Program-made: the position numbers and the translations under genes | The notes under the pieces: generated by a model | Databases searched by the model: none | Seen by the model: the letters and a program-made list of their open reading frames with translations, nothing else | Told to the model about the DNA's origin: nothing | Assembly: GCF_000372725.1 (NCBI RefSeq) | Contig: NW_005200049.1 | Coordinates: forward strand, 100,640-126,911 | DNA length: 26,272 bases | Source of the DNA: Emiliania huxleyi CCMP1516 | Taxonomy: Eukaryota; Haptophyta; Isochrysidales; Noelaerhabdaceae | Direction of reading: 5' to 3' | Shown: positions 16,540 to 24,538 of the stretch, piece by piece | Layout of the letters: every line of letters starts with the position of its first letter | Position numbering within the stretch: the stretch's first letter is position 1

Positions 16540-17250
16540 CAGCGGCAGGAAAAAGGGGGGCCGGCCACCGCGCGACAGCTCAGGACTAAACGGCTTCCAG
16601 CCGCTGCCGCGCTGCGCCGCGACAACCGGCGGCGGCAGCGGCGCGGATGCGGAGGGCGCGGGCACGCGAGACGCGGGCGCGGGCCCTCCCCTGGGCGGCG
16701 ACCCCCGGTTTCGGCGCCCTAGCTGCTGAGGCGCCAGGCCCGACTCGGGGGCGCGCCACCCCCACCCTTCCTCCACGTCGGCGTCCGACGTCGCCGGCGG
16801 CGGCGCGGCGCTGCCCGCGCGGCCGGCTCGCCGGTTGCCGCCCGCCAGCGCGAGGCCTCTCCTCTTCTCGGCGATCACGGCGCGGAGGCCGACGACCCAG
16901 GACTCGAAGTCGCGCGACCCGTTGGGCACGCGCAGCTCGTACGTTGGCCCCGTCGTGTGCAGCTCAAACTCGTGCCGCGCCTCGTCCGACACCGTGATCC
17001 CTCGGATCGAGTGGAGCGGAAGCGCCACTCCGCCGACGATGAAGGCCCGCGCCTCGAGCTTGCAGTCGCACGGGGGGTAGAAGATTGGAAAGCGCGCCGA
17101 GCGCTTGAATAGCACGCCCGATAGCTGCCGACGCAGGGCGCTGTTGCGGACCACGAGCCTGCGGAGTGATGCAATCACCCGCGCGGCGATAAAGGCGACG
17201 AGCAGCCGCCGCCGCGCCGCGCTGCGCGGGTGGCGCTGCACGGTGGCCAT
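16540..17250 (-). CDS. PH-domain protein (3' end unresolved)
   Basis: Minus-strand frame from ATG 17250. Residues 10-45 form a basic amphipathic helix (RRRLLVAFIAARVIASLRRL). Residues 45-130 fit a pleckstrin-homology fold: FKRSARFPIFYPPCDCKLEA strands, VALPLHSIRGITVSDEA, HEFELHTTGPTYELRVPNGS, and the diagnostic C-terminal helix Trp in FESWVVGLRAVIAEKRR. PH domains bind phosphoinositides or proteins, so this is probably a peripheral membrane or signalling adaptor. The region after residue 140 is Ala/Pro/Gly-rich and the frame runs on into the (GA)n tract as an (SL)n stretch to 16279. That tail is not credible as protein, and a splice or stop near the tract is likely. Confidence 0.6.
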
Positions 17251-17925
17251 GCAGCGCGAGCGGCGCGCTGGGCGGCGCCGCAGCGGCCGCGATGGCTGTG
17301 CGCACTCGCCCAGCTTTCGGTCGGGAGCAAAACACGGCGCAAATAGGAGGTTTTACGCCACCGAGCGTTCGAACGCCCAGGGGTTATACAGTACTTCCGC
17401 CCTGTCAGCGGTCAGCGGGCGCCCAGTTGCTCAGCTGCGGAGGCGGCGAGGCTACGCGAGCGGCGGCGCGCCTTTCTGCTCTTTTTCTTTTCCGTTTACG
17501 GCTCCGGTCAGGTACATGTATGCTAAGAGTTTTGGTTGTTGTATGCTAAAGAAAGAATTTTACACAACACTCACAAAAATGGGCACGGGACTGGCGCGCA
17601 CTGGCACTAACACAGGTACACCACTGCTAAAGAAAGAAATAAAACATGGAAGCCAAAGGATGGATGGGAGGACGGCATTTTGGCGCTCACGCTCAAAATG
17701 TACTGTTAGCTTACTGGGAGAAAAGGGAGAGGGGGTTGTGTTCTCTAGGCCCCTAAGGCCCTACGCGCAGTAAGTAAGACGCGGCGGCGGCCCGCCCTCG
17801 CACTCCGCATTAGCGTACATAGTAAGATTTCCTATTGACGGGACTTGGCGAGGCTTGCTTGTCCCACTGGCCACTGCCGCTCCTGCTGCCCGCGCCGCCC
17901 CGACCGCCCCGCACCCGCCTCCCCC
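17251..17925. other. Intergenic stretch
   Basis: No gene seen. It holds short repeats (GCTAAAGAAAGAA at about 17545 and 17626; GTATGCTAA twice) and an AT-richer patch at 17510-17660. Confidence 0.4.
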
Positions 17926-18219
17926 TCAGTAGCCCAGCTCCTTGACCAGCGCCGCGTACGAGTCCTCCTCCTCGGGCTCCGGCGCCGCCCGCGCCGCCCT
18001 CTCCCCCGGCTGCCGCTCGCCGGCCCGCGGCGGGTCGAGGCCGAAGAGCAGCAGAAGCCGCGCCTGCGCCGGCCTCACCGCCGCCTCGAGGTCGGCGAGC
18101 CACGCCGTCTCCGTCAGCAGACGCTCAACCTCGACCAGCCTCGCCTCGCCCCCACCGTTCCCGCCGCCGTCGCCCCCGACCCCACCACCCCCGCCGCCGC
18201 CCTCGGCAACCTCGCCGCC
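17926..18219 (-). CDS. 3'-terminal exon of an unidentified protein
   Basis: On the minus strand an acceptor (CTGTACCAG at 18220) opens a frame to TGA 17928-17926. A Gly/Glu-rich start leads to a helical segment (LVEVERLLTETAWLADLEAA, then RLLLLFGLDPP) and an acidic end finishing SYAALVKELGY. Amino-acid usage is coding-like, but no family is recognised. The upstream exon could be the charged ORF at 18308-18616. Confidence 0.4.
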   Translation of the reverse strand, partial: GGEVAEGGGGGGGVGGDGGGNGGGEARLVEVERLLTETAWLADLEAAVRPAQARLLLLFGLDPPRAGERQPGERAARAAPEPEEEDSYAALVKELGY

Positions 18220-18307
18220 CTGGTACAGCCGAGTGGTGGAAAAGCTCAATTTGACAATTATATTAAGGGCAGGCTCTCGTACGAGAAGCAGACCAATAAG
18301 CTAACCA

Positions 18308-18616
18308 TCATCTAGGCCCATTGGCAAGCCGAATCATGCTTTCCCGATGCTCGACCTGGCTGCTCGAATCCGGCAAACTCGAATCCCGGTGCACGTGGGT
18401 GAGCAGCCTGACATCTGACAACTGAATTTCCACTGGTTCGTCCTCCTCGGAGTCATCTTCCCCGTCCTCCTTCCGTTCGGCTCTTCGCTCGGTACGTTCG
18501 GTGTGGCTCACCCTCCATGCCGTGAACAGGCGCTTTATCCACCCTATATTCTTCTCTCGTTCCTCTGCCCGTGCCTTGGTCTTGTCGTTGTTTCGCACCC
18601 ATGTCTGTATGGCAAT
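18308..18616 (-). CDS. Charged ORF fragment, family unknown
   Basis: Open minus-strand frame with no ATG at its 5' end. It reads IAIQTWVRNNDKTKARAEER, then NIGWIKRLFTAWRVSH, then an Arg/Glu/Asp-rich part (EDGEDDSEEDEPVE) and LLTHVHRDSSLPDSSS. The composition is typical of a real exon rather than a shadow frame, but neither splice partners nor family can be assigned. Confidence 0.3.
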   Translation of the reverse strand: MAIQTWVRNNDKTKARAEEREKNIGWIKRLFTAWRVSHTERTERRAERKEDGEDDSEEDEPVEIQLSDVRLLTHVHRDSSLPDSSSQVEHRESMIRLANGPR

Positions 18617-18675
18617 CTAAGTGAGGTGTCTATTCTCAACCCAGAGGTAAAATTCTTTTCGTACGCCTCTTTATT

Positions 18676-18812
18676 GTTTAAATTCTTTTCGTTCTTAACG
18701 GAGTCGCTTAGGCGGCTCCGGTGGTGTGCCGGTGATAGTACTAGCACGCGCCAGTTCGCACCTGTGTCGAGCCTGTGTGCTGTGAGAGAGAGTTGTCTTG
18801 TTTAAATTCTTT
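18676..18812 (+). repeat. Truncated retroelement 3' end flanked by target copies
   Basis: A 108-bp block (18692-18799, TTCTTAACGGAGTCGC...GAGAGAGTTGTCTT) lies between two copies of GTTTAAATTCTTT (18676-18688 and 18800-18812). The same block plus 13-mer recurs identically at 21374-21496; the 123 bp shared by 18690-18812 and 21374-21496 are a perfect match. It contains a 9-bp hairpin (CGGAGTCGC-TTAG-GCGGCTCCG, one G-T pair) that could be a 3'-UTR recognition structure. Confidence 0.8.
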
Positions 18813-18848
18813 CCTTCTTTTGTCGTACAAGTTTCGCGCGTCCCCACG

Positions 18849-20489
18849 ATGGTGGCTGCCCTTGGCGGCTGCCACCGTGGGAGCCGACCTGGAGATCCTC
18901 AGCGGCTGCAGCCGCCCGCGGCCGCTGCCGAAGGCACCAGTCGCACGGACTTCAGCTCGGTACACGCGCTGCCGGCCGGTGGGCCACGCTCTGATGGACG
19001 ACGCTCTGGTGCCCTAGACCAGCGCCAACCCCAACAGAGCTCTCCCGGCCGGCCGCTGCGACGCGACAGCCTGGTCCCCGAGCCTCCTGCTGCTGCCACG
19101 GCCCGACCTCCAGGCACAAGGCTCGCCTCGCAGCAGCCCGAGCAGCAGCCCTCGCAGCAGCCCTCGCAGCAGCCCTCGCAGCAGCCCTCGCAGCAGCCCT
19201 CGCAGCAGCCCTCGCAGCAGCCCTCGCAGCAGCCCTCGCAGCAGCCCTCGCAGCAGCCCTCGCAGCAGCCCTCGCAGCAGCCCGAGCAGCAGCCCGAGCA
19301 GCAGCCCGAGCAGCAGCCCGAGCAGCAGCCCGAGCAGCAGCCCGAGCAGCAGCCCGAGCAGCAGCCCGAGCAGCAGCCCGAGCAGCAGCCCGAGCAGCAG
19401 CCCTCGCAGCAGCCCTCGCAGCAGCCCGAGCAGCAGCCCGAGCAGCAGCCCGAGCAGCAGCCCGAGCAGCAGCCCGAGCAGCAGCCCGAGCAGCAGCCTG
19501 AGCAGCAGCCCAGAGCCAGCCCGAGCAGCAGCCCACCTGTGCCTCCGCCTTTGCCTCGACCTCCTCCGCCCCCTCCACCTCCGCAGCCGCCGCCCCTGCC
19601 TCTGCCGCCTCTGCCCTCTGCTGCCGCCACTGCTCCTCCTGTGACGCAACGCCATTCTGTCGCTGTCCTTGTCGTACCGGTATCAGCCTCTCTAAGAGCA
19701 TCCGGGACGACTCCACCCTTCATTCCTGCTGCGCTGCCGCGAGCTACGCTGGGGGCTATGTCGCGTGTGGCGCTGCTGGCGGCTGCGCTGCTTCCTTTGC
19801 GGGCGTCGCGTGCGGCGCTGCTGGCGGCTGCGCTGCTTCCTTTGCGGGCGGCGCGAATGGCGGCGCGGCCGGCGGTACCGCTCGCGTCGGGGCGAGTGGC
19901 GAGCCCCTCCTCTACCGCATTCCGAGAAGGAAGGGCGAGGTCGAGTGCAACGCGACGAGATGGCAGGAACTCGCGGCTGGTCGCGTGGTTCCGGCGACGC
20001 TACGGACCGCCCGCGGCGCTTCCAACCGCACCGCCGCGCCCCGCCCCGCCGCCCTCACCACCGTGCCCTCTGGGAGGCTCACAAACGCCTCCGCGCCGTT
20101 CGCGACCAGGTCGGCAAGACGTGGCGCGAGTGGGACGGGCGCACGCTATACCAAGACGTTGTCGGGCCCTTCCAGGAGACCAAGGCGGTGCCACGGCGCC
20201 GCTACCACCCGCCCAAACTTACGCCGGCGGCGGAGCTGCTGGATCTTTCGGAGTTCTCGTCTACCAGCGAGTTCTTACAGCAGGCGCAGCGGCGGTACAC
20301 CGTCGGCATACACCATCGCAACTGGCTCGCCCTCGCCGACGCCTTCGTCAGCGAGGCATCCCGGCGGGGCGGCCGCTACAAGACTGGCAGGTGCAAGAAC
20401 CACAAGTGCTGGCGCGAGGCGATTCGGTTCGTCGCAGTCAGCCAGGAGGGGGCTGGCGCCTTCCTGAATGCGATCCCCATGCGGGATGA
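18849..20489 (+). CDS. Gln-Pro repeat ORF of the retroelement (ORF1-like)
   Basis: Frame from ATG 18849 (MVAALGGCHRG). After about 95 residues comes a block of roughly 32 tetrapeptides, QQPS or QQPE, then PPVPPPLPRPPPPPPPPQPP. The downstream part overlaps two other open frames. In one (about 19760-20130) GGCAASFAG repeats and EPLLYRIPRRKGEVECNATR look more coding than this frame, so frame changes, real or through indels, are likely between 19650 and 20080. No enzymatic motif seen. A structural or nucleic-acid-binding ORF1 product is a guess from position only. Confidence 0.35.
   Translation: MVAALGGCHRGSRPGDPQRLQPPAAAAEGTSRTDFSSVHALPAGGPRSDGRRSGALDQRQPQQSSPGRPLRRDSLVPEPPAAATARPPGTRLASQQPEQQPSQQPSQQPSQQPSQQPSQQPSQQPSQQPSQQPSQQPSQQPSQQPEQQPEQQPEQQPEQQPEQQPEQQPEQQPEQQPEQQPEQQPSQQPSQQPEQQPEQQPEQQPEQQPEQQPEQQPEQQPRASPSSSPPVPPPLPRPPPPPPPPQPPPLPLPPLPSAAATAPPVTQRHSVAVLVVPVSASLRASGTTPPFIPAALPRATLGAMSRVALLAAALLPLRASRAALLAAALLPLRAARMAARPAVPLASGRVASPSSTAFREGRARSSATRRDGRNSRLVAWFRRRYGPPAALPTAPPRPAPPPSPPCPLGGSQTPPRRSRPGRQDVARVGRAHAIPRRCRALPGDQGGATAPLPPAQTYAGGGAAGSFGVLVYQRVLTAGAAAVHRRHTPSQLARPRRRLRQRGIPAGRPLQDWQVQEPQVLARGDSVRRSQPGGGWRLPECDPHAG
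19131..19516. repeat. 12-bp repeat CAGCAGCCCTCG / CAGCAGCCCGAG
   Basis: About 32 copies in two variants arranged in blocks: ten or more TCG (Ser) copies, then ten GAG (Glu) copies, two TCG, then eight GAG. Block structure implies expansion by unequal exchange of multi-unit segments. Confidence 0.95.
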
Positions 20490-21395
20490 TATGAAGATGG
20501 AGACGTGGGCGATGCGCATTACAGTTCAGCGCCGCCTCGGCCTCCCGCTCGATGTTGCCTGCCAGGCGGTGGAGGCGGGCAAGAAGGCGCCAAACGGCAA
20601 GCCGCACGAAGAACTCGGCGATGCCGCAATGGTCAACCCGCGTGCGAAGCACGCGACACGACACAAATACCTGCTCAAACGACTCGTCAAGACCCTTCGC
20701 TCGGCGTGGGGCATGCTCATCGAGATGGAGCCGACTGCACACCTCAGTTACAGTAACCCAAAACAACCTGACGTGGCGGCGGCGAACATCGGCAAAGGGC
20801 ATGTGCGCCTCGTTGGCGACTTGAAACTCACGAGCTCGCTTACGTGCAAGGGTGGCGATCGGCTCGGCTGGAAGGGGGCTTTTGTCGCCTTCGGCAACAC
20901 CGAGCGGGCGCTGCTCGACTTAGTGTTAGGGCATGCTGCATGGCCGCGGCCGGAGGGGGGGGGGAGGGGGGGAGGGAGGCGGAGGATGCAGAGGCGGAGG
21001 CGGCGGCGGCGGAAGAGGAGGAGGGGGAGAGTGAGGGGGAGGCGGAGGCGGGGGCACCTGTGACGGCCCCCTACAAGAAGGGCGACTACCGGTTCGCGCG
21101 GGAGAAGAATTGCGACCTGCGTTTGCTCGACTTCGAGACGTTCGGCGGCTTCGGGGACGGCGTCCGCAGAATTCTTCGGCAGGCGGCGGACCAGCTGAGT
21201 AACAAACTTTCGCACGCTCAGCACCTCGATGAGGTCACATGGACCACCAAGAACTGGCACGGGCTGCAGATGCAGCGCTTGTCTGTCGTTCTCCACACCG
21301 CCGTGGCGTGGCAGACGGTGAACGAGCTAGCGTGCGGGGACAGCGGCATTGTGCACGGAGCGAAGTGCATTGCCGTTCTTAACGGAGTCGCTTAG
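20059..21395 (+). CDS. Retroelement C-terminal domain (R2/RLE-like), frameshifted at a G run
   Basis: The frame contains KTWREWDGRTLYQDVVGPFQ, then a knuckle-like KTGRCKNHKCWRE, then GAFLNAIPM...RRLGLPL. These match the 'gaWLtalP...lrlRLGLP' region after the reverse transcriptase in algal and metazoan elements. HEELGDAAM, ATRHKYLLKRLV and KQPDVAAANIG...VGDLKLTSSL follow. An RH helix, then PD-x15-D, is the layout of the restriction-enzyme-like endonuclease. The frame is then lost in a run of ten G (20955-20964) plus seven G, and resumes in the next frame with YKKGDYRFAREK, LLDFETFGGFGDGVR and WTTKNWHGLQMQRL, again family-typical. It ends at TAG 21393-21395 inside the 3' block. Either an indel in the G run or a decayed copy; no ATG start and no reverse transcriptase were found. 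Confidence 0.6.
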
Positions 21396-21599
21396 GCGGC
21401 TCCGGTGGTGTGCCGGTGATAGTACTAGCACGCGCCAGTTCGCACCTGTGTCGAGCCTGTGTGCTGTGAGAGAGAGTTGTCTTGTTTAAATTCTTTTCGA
21501 AAGATTGGCGGCGGCGGCGGCAGGCGACGCTCGCGCTCCACCGGCACCGCTGCCTACGTTGTGCCCGATCTGTGCATCCACCGGTCTCTGCCGACCGGC

Positions 21600-24045
21600 A
21601 TGCGCGCCTCCTGCCTCTTCTACTCCTTCGCGGCGACCGGCCTCGCCCTCCTTGTCCTCGCAAACTACACGCTCACGCTCTTCGACGCCTCGCTGCACTC
21701 CCGCCGCCAGCCGCCCACCCGACCGCGGATGAAGAGAGAGACTGTGGTCGCAGAGACGGCAGTCCCGTCAGCAGCCTCCCACCGCGAGGCGGTGGTGAAA
21801 CCCGGCGCAGCTGCCGGTGCCGGCGCCGCTTCCGCCGCCTCCTCTGCCGGCGGCGCTGCCCGCGCATCTGCCCTCTCCGGCTCTCTCCCGCAGAGCTGCA
21901 GGCCGACGCCCGACGCGGTGCGGCAGCGGCAGCTGCGGCTCCTCCCGGGAGGGACGTGCGTCGCGGGCAGCGTCCTCTGCGCGGCGCTCGCCTCCGCCCT
22001 GCAGAGCGGCGGCGGCGGTGGCGGCGGCGGCGGAGGCGGCGGCCGGCTTGTGGTCACCTCCTTCGTGGCGGGCCAGGGTGGCATGCTCGCCACGCTCTCC
22101 TCCTCGGCGGCGGCGCTCAAGGCGCCCCTCCTCGCACAGGGCCCTCGCACGAGTTTGGAGTGTGCGCCTCACAAGCCTGCTCCACCTGCACAAGCCTGCT
22201 CCACCTGCTACCCAGGTACCTCTCCTCGCCCTCGCACTCGGAGCAGGCGCCGCCTCGGACGGCGCTGCAGCCTGCGCCGCCGCAGCTGCGCCGCCGCCCG
22301 CGATCGCCGACCTCGCAGCAGGCGAGCCGCGACCCCGCCCTCCTCCGCCGCCCTCCTCCCACTGCCCAGCCGCGCGAGCGACGTCAACCCGACGCCTCTC
22401 CGCCTGCCGACTCCGCCAGCCAACTCCGCCTGCCGACTCCGCCTGCCGACTCCGCCTGCCGACTCCGCCTGCCCCGCCCTCACCGCCCCTTGCCCCGCCC
22501 TCACCGCGCCTTGCCCCGCCCTCACCGCGCCTTGCCCCGCCCTCACCGCCCCTTGCCCCGCCCTCACCGCGCCTTGCCCCGCCCTCACCGCGCCTTGCCC
22601 CGCCCTCACCGCCCCTTGCCCCGCCCTCACCGCGCCTTGCCCCGCCCTCACCGCCCCTTGCCCCGCCCTCACCGCCCCTTGCCCCGCCCTCACCGCGCCT
22701 TGCCCCGCCCTCACCGCGCCTCCCCTCAGGCGAGTCGCTCCCTCCCGCGCCGTCCGCCGCCGCGGCTGGGCGCACGCCGCGCTCGCTCCGACGGCATGCG
22801 CCGCGGCACCGCGCCTGCTCACGCCTCCGGCTGTGGACAGGAGCACGCCTCTCGCCCTCAAGTGGCGGGCCCTGTCTGCGCTCCTCGCCTCGGGCGCGGA
22901 GCTGCTGTGCACGGACGCGGACGCGGTGCTGGGCGCGCCTCCCTTCGAGCTCGCCTCTCTCGACTCTGACTTCGAGCTCCTCTCGGACGGGTGGGACGAG
23001 GAGTCCGCCCACGGCTTCATCATGGGACAAGCCTAGCCGAGACCCGTGGCCGAGACCCGAGGACGTACCCGAGACGTACCCCGAGACGTAGCCCGAGACG
23101 TAGCCCGAGACCGAGCCGAGATGCGGCCGAGGTACCTTAAGGTAGCCCGAGGCCCCCTCACGGGCGCCGGCGGTGCGCGTGTGGACGGCGTCGCTTCACG
23201 CCTCGCTGCTTGGACAGGCGCCGACGACCCCTCGATGGGCTGGTCGCGCTACTGCGAGACGTCGGTCGTCGCCTCCCTCTCGCCCGCCCTCTTCTTCGCT
23301 CGACCCGCTAGGCGGTAGCCGTCGCGAACCGCATGGCGGCGCGCGCGGCGGCCGAGGGCTGGCCGGCGGCGGCGGGCGCGGCGTGGGGGGTCGGAGGCGG
23401 CGAGGAGGGCGGCGAGGGCGCAGCGCTGAGCCAGGAGCTGCTGCTCCCCGCGTTCGACGGCGTCTCTCGCGTCGGCGCTTCGGCGCGCGCCCCGCCGCCC
23501 GCCGACTGCTGGCTGCGGAGGGCCTTCACCGCCCCGCCCGTGAGCAGGTGCGCGTCCTGCCCGTCGACTGCTGGCTGAACGCGCGCTCGGCGCTGTCGCG
23601 CCTCGGCGCGGCGCCGGGCGGAGGCCCTCCCTCTGCCCGGCACGCGGCGCTGCTGCCTGGCCGCGGCGCGGCGGGCGGCGCGGAGCGGCAGGCGGCGGCG
23701 GCCGGCTCGTACCACCGCGGCGCGCCGCTCGGCGAGGCTTGGCGCAGCGCGACGACCGGGTCGCTGCTGCACCGCTCCGCCGTCGAGAGGACCGCCATCG
23801 ACCCGCTCCAGCCGATGCTCCAGGAACGGTGGGACCAGGAGGGCTCCAGGAACGGTCCAGGATGGAAGGGTCTAGGAACGGACCACGCTCGAAGCACCAC
23901 CGCCAGGTGCTTGTCGAGCTCGGCTAGATCTCGCTCGTTCTCGGCTAAATCTCTCGTTCTTTTTTTTTGGAAAACTGTACCCCATGTCCCCCAATGTACC
24001 CCACATTCTGCTGACGGCCTTCTATCCAAGGAAGCCCTCCACTAA
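21600..24045 (+). CDS. Type II membrane nucleotide-diphospho-sugar transferase
   Basis: Exons by hand: 21600-22121, 22216-22325, 22730-23030, 23142-23163, 23218-23297, 23312-23482, 23548 to about 24045 (end uncertain). ATG 21600 gives MRASCLFYSF followed by a signal-anchor helix (AATGLALLVLANYTLTLF), i.e. Golgi type II topology. Catalytic region: RLVVTSFVAGQGGML; LALKWRALSALLASGAELLC then TDADAVL, the metal-binding DxD; FELLSDGWDEESAHGFIMG; DDPSMGWSRYCETSVVASLS then PALFF; and VRVLPVDCWLN. This order is that of the nucleotide-diphospho-sugar transferase family containing plant RRA/XEG113-type arabinosyltransferases. Donor sugar unknown. One boundary (23298-23311) needs a 14-nt gap and is doubtful. 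After 23800 the frame is degenerate and probably intronic. The start lies about 100 bp from the retroelement end. Confidence 0.68.
22122..22215 (+). repeat. Intron with duplicated ends
   Basis: GC-AG, 94 bp. Intron start GCGCCCCTCCTCGC against exon start GTACCTCTCCTCGC (11 of 14). It also contains a tandem CACAAGCCTGCTCCACCTG. Removal joins AALK to VPLLALALG. Confidence 0.6.
22326..22729 (+). repeat. Intron with 20-bp minisatellite
   Basis: The second half (22485-22725) is about 12 copies of CCGCCCTCACCGCGCCTTGC with C/G variants. Earlier, CCGACTCCGCCTG is repeated at 22408-22473. Ends: AGGCGAGCCGCGACCC and AGGCGAGTCGCTCCC. The phase-consistent donor is GGCGA|GC. Confidence 0.75.
23031..23141 (+). 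repeat. Intron with CCGAGACGTAGC repeat
   Basis: GC-AG, 111 bp, with copies of CCGAGACGTAGC/CCGAGACCC. TAGCCGAGACCC near the donor resembles TAGCCCGAGGCCC at the start of the next, very short exon (22 nt). Confidence 0.5.
23164..23217 (+). mobile_element. Introner-like intron h
   Basis: 54-bp intron with a diverged core GTGTGGACGGCGTCGCTTCA...TGCTTGGACAG. Starts GCGCCGGCGG; next exon starts GCGCCGACGA. Confidence 0.6.
23483..23547 (+). repeat. 65-bp intron that is half a copy of the next exon
   Basis: CGACTGCTGGCTG occurs in the intron and in the next exon, within about 33 bases of similarity (GCGCGCGCCCCGCC... against GTGCGCGTCCTGCC...). GC-AG. Removal creates ASVRVLPVDCWLN, the family motif. 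Confidence 0.8.
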
Positions 24046-24538
24046 GCTCGTCCGCTCGCACTTGCCGCGCCGCATTGCGCCCGACTATGCCGCCGCGAGC
24101 AGCACGCCTAGACCCCCGCGACGCCTATTGCTCACGGAACCCGCCGCCTCACCTCACCACCCCCACCACGCGATGCGCCCTCTCTCGCGGCGCGAGCGGC
24201 TGTACCCCCCTCGGCCTCGCACCGCCTGCCTACTCCCGCTCGCAGGTACAGCCGCTGCCATCGAGGAAGCCGCGAGACGCGTCCGCTGCTGCCCATTCCC
24301 CACCCTTGTCCCGCGCGACCGCCCTCCCTCTCTTCTGGCAAGAGAGCGACCCGCTGTCGCTTGCTCGCCAATCGCCGCCCGGCTCCAGTCCGAGCGCCGA
24401 GGACGCGAGAGAGCGTGCCGGCTGCCTCGTCTCGACGCTCACGCCGCCGACGTACTGCCCGTAGGCTCGGCTCTCCTCTCTCGCTCTCTCTTCCCGTTCA
24501 GTTGCATGGCCCCCTGAACCCCGGCGACTCACATCGTC
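24046..24538. other. Intergenic stretch before the ATP-grasp gene
   Basis: No supported gene and no TATA box. A T9 run (23962-23970) and TGTACCCCATGTCCCCCAATGTACCCCA lie at the left edge (23940-24004). Pyrimidine-rich sequence (CTCTCTCGCTCTCTCTTCCC) precedes ATG 24539 and may be a 5' leader. Confidence 0.4.

Larger units (their letters stand above)
18813..21499 (+). mobile_element. R2-like non-LTR retroelement, 5'-truncated or non-autonomous
   Basis: The body runs from the inner target copy to the second 3'-end block and a third target copy (GTTTAAATTCTTTTCG, 21484-21499), which equals 18676-18691. It carries a Gln-Pro repeat ORF and a C-terminal domain like those following the reverse transcriptase in site-specific elements. 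No YxDD reverse-transcriptase core is present. The order target / short 3' end / target / long copy / target is best explained by two target-primed insertions at one site. Confidence 0.6.

Noticed and set aside
17541..17640. tRNA or small RNA gene in the AT-richer patch
   Set aside because: No cloverleaf pairing, no B-box and no terminal T run found by eye.
18646..18661. AGAGGTAAAATTCTT as part of an 18S rRNA gene
   Set aside because: Only a short resemblance to the rRNA segment; surrounding sequence does not continue it.
18899..19723. Long minus-strand ORFs over the CAGCAG repeat (Cys-Gly or Ala-Arg repeats)
   Set aside because: Any 12-bp repeat without stops opens several frames; no start, domain or flanking coding supports these.
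18690..21496. 123-bp perfect direct repeats as LTRs of a small LTR retrotransposon
   Set aside because: No TG...CA ends, no integrase or protease motifs, the repeats are very short, and three interleaved copies of the target 13-mer fit double target-primed insertion better.
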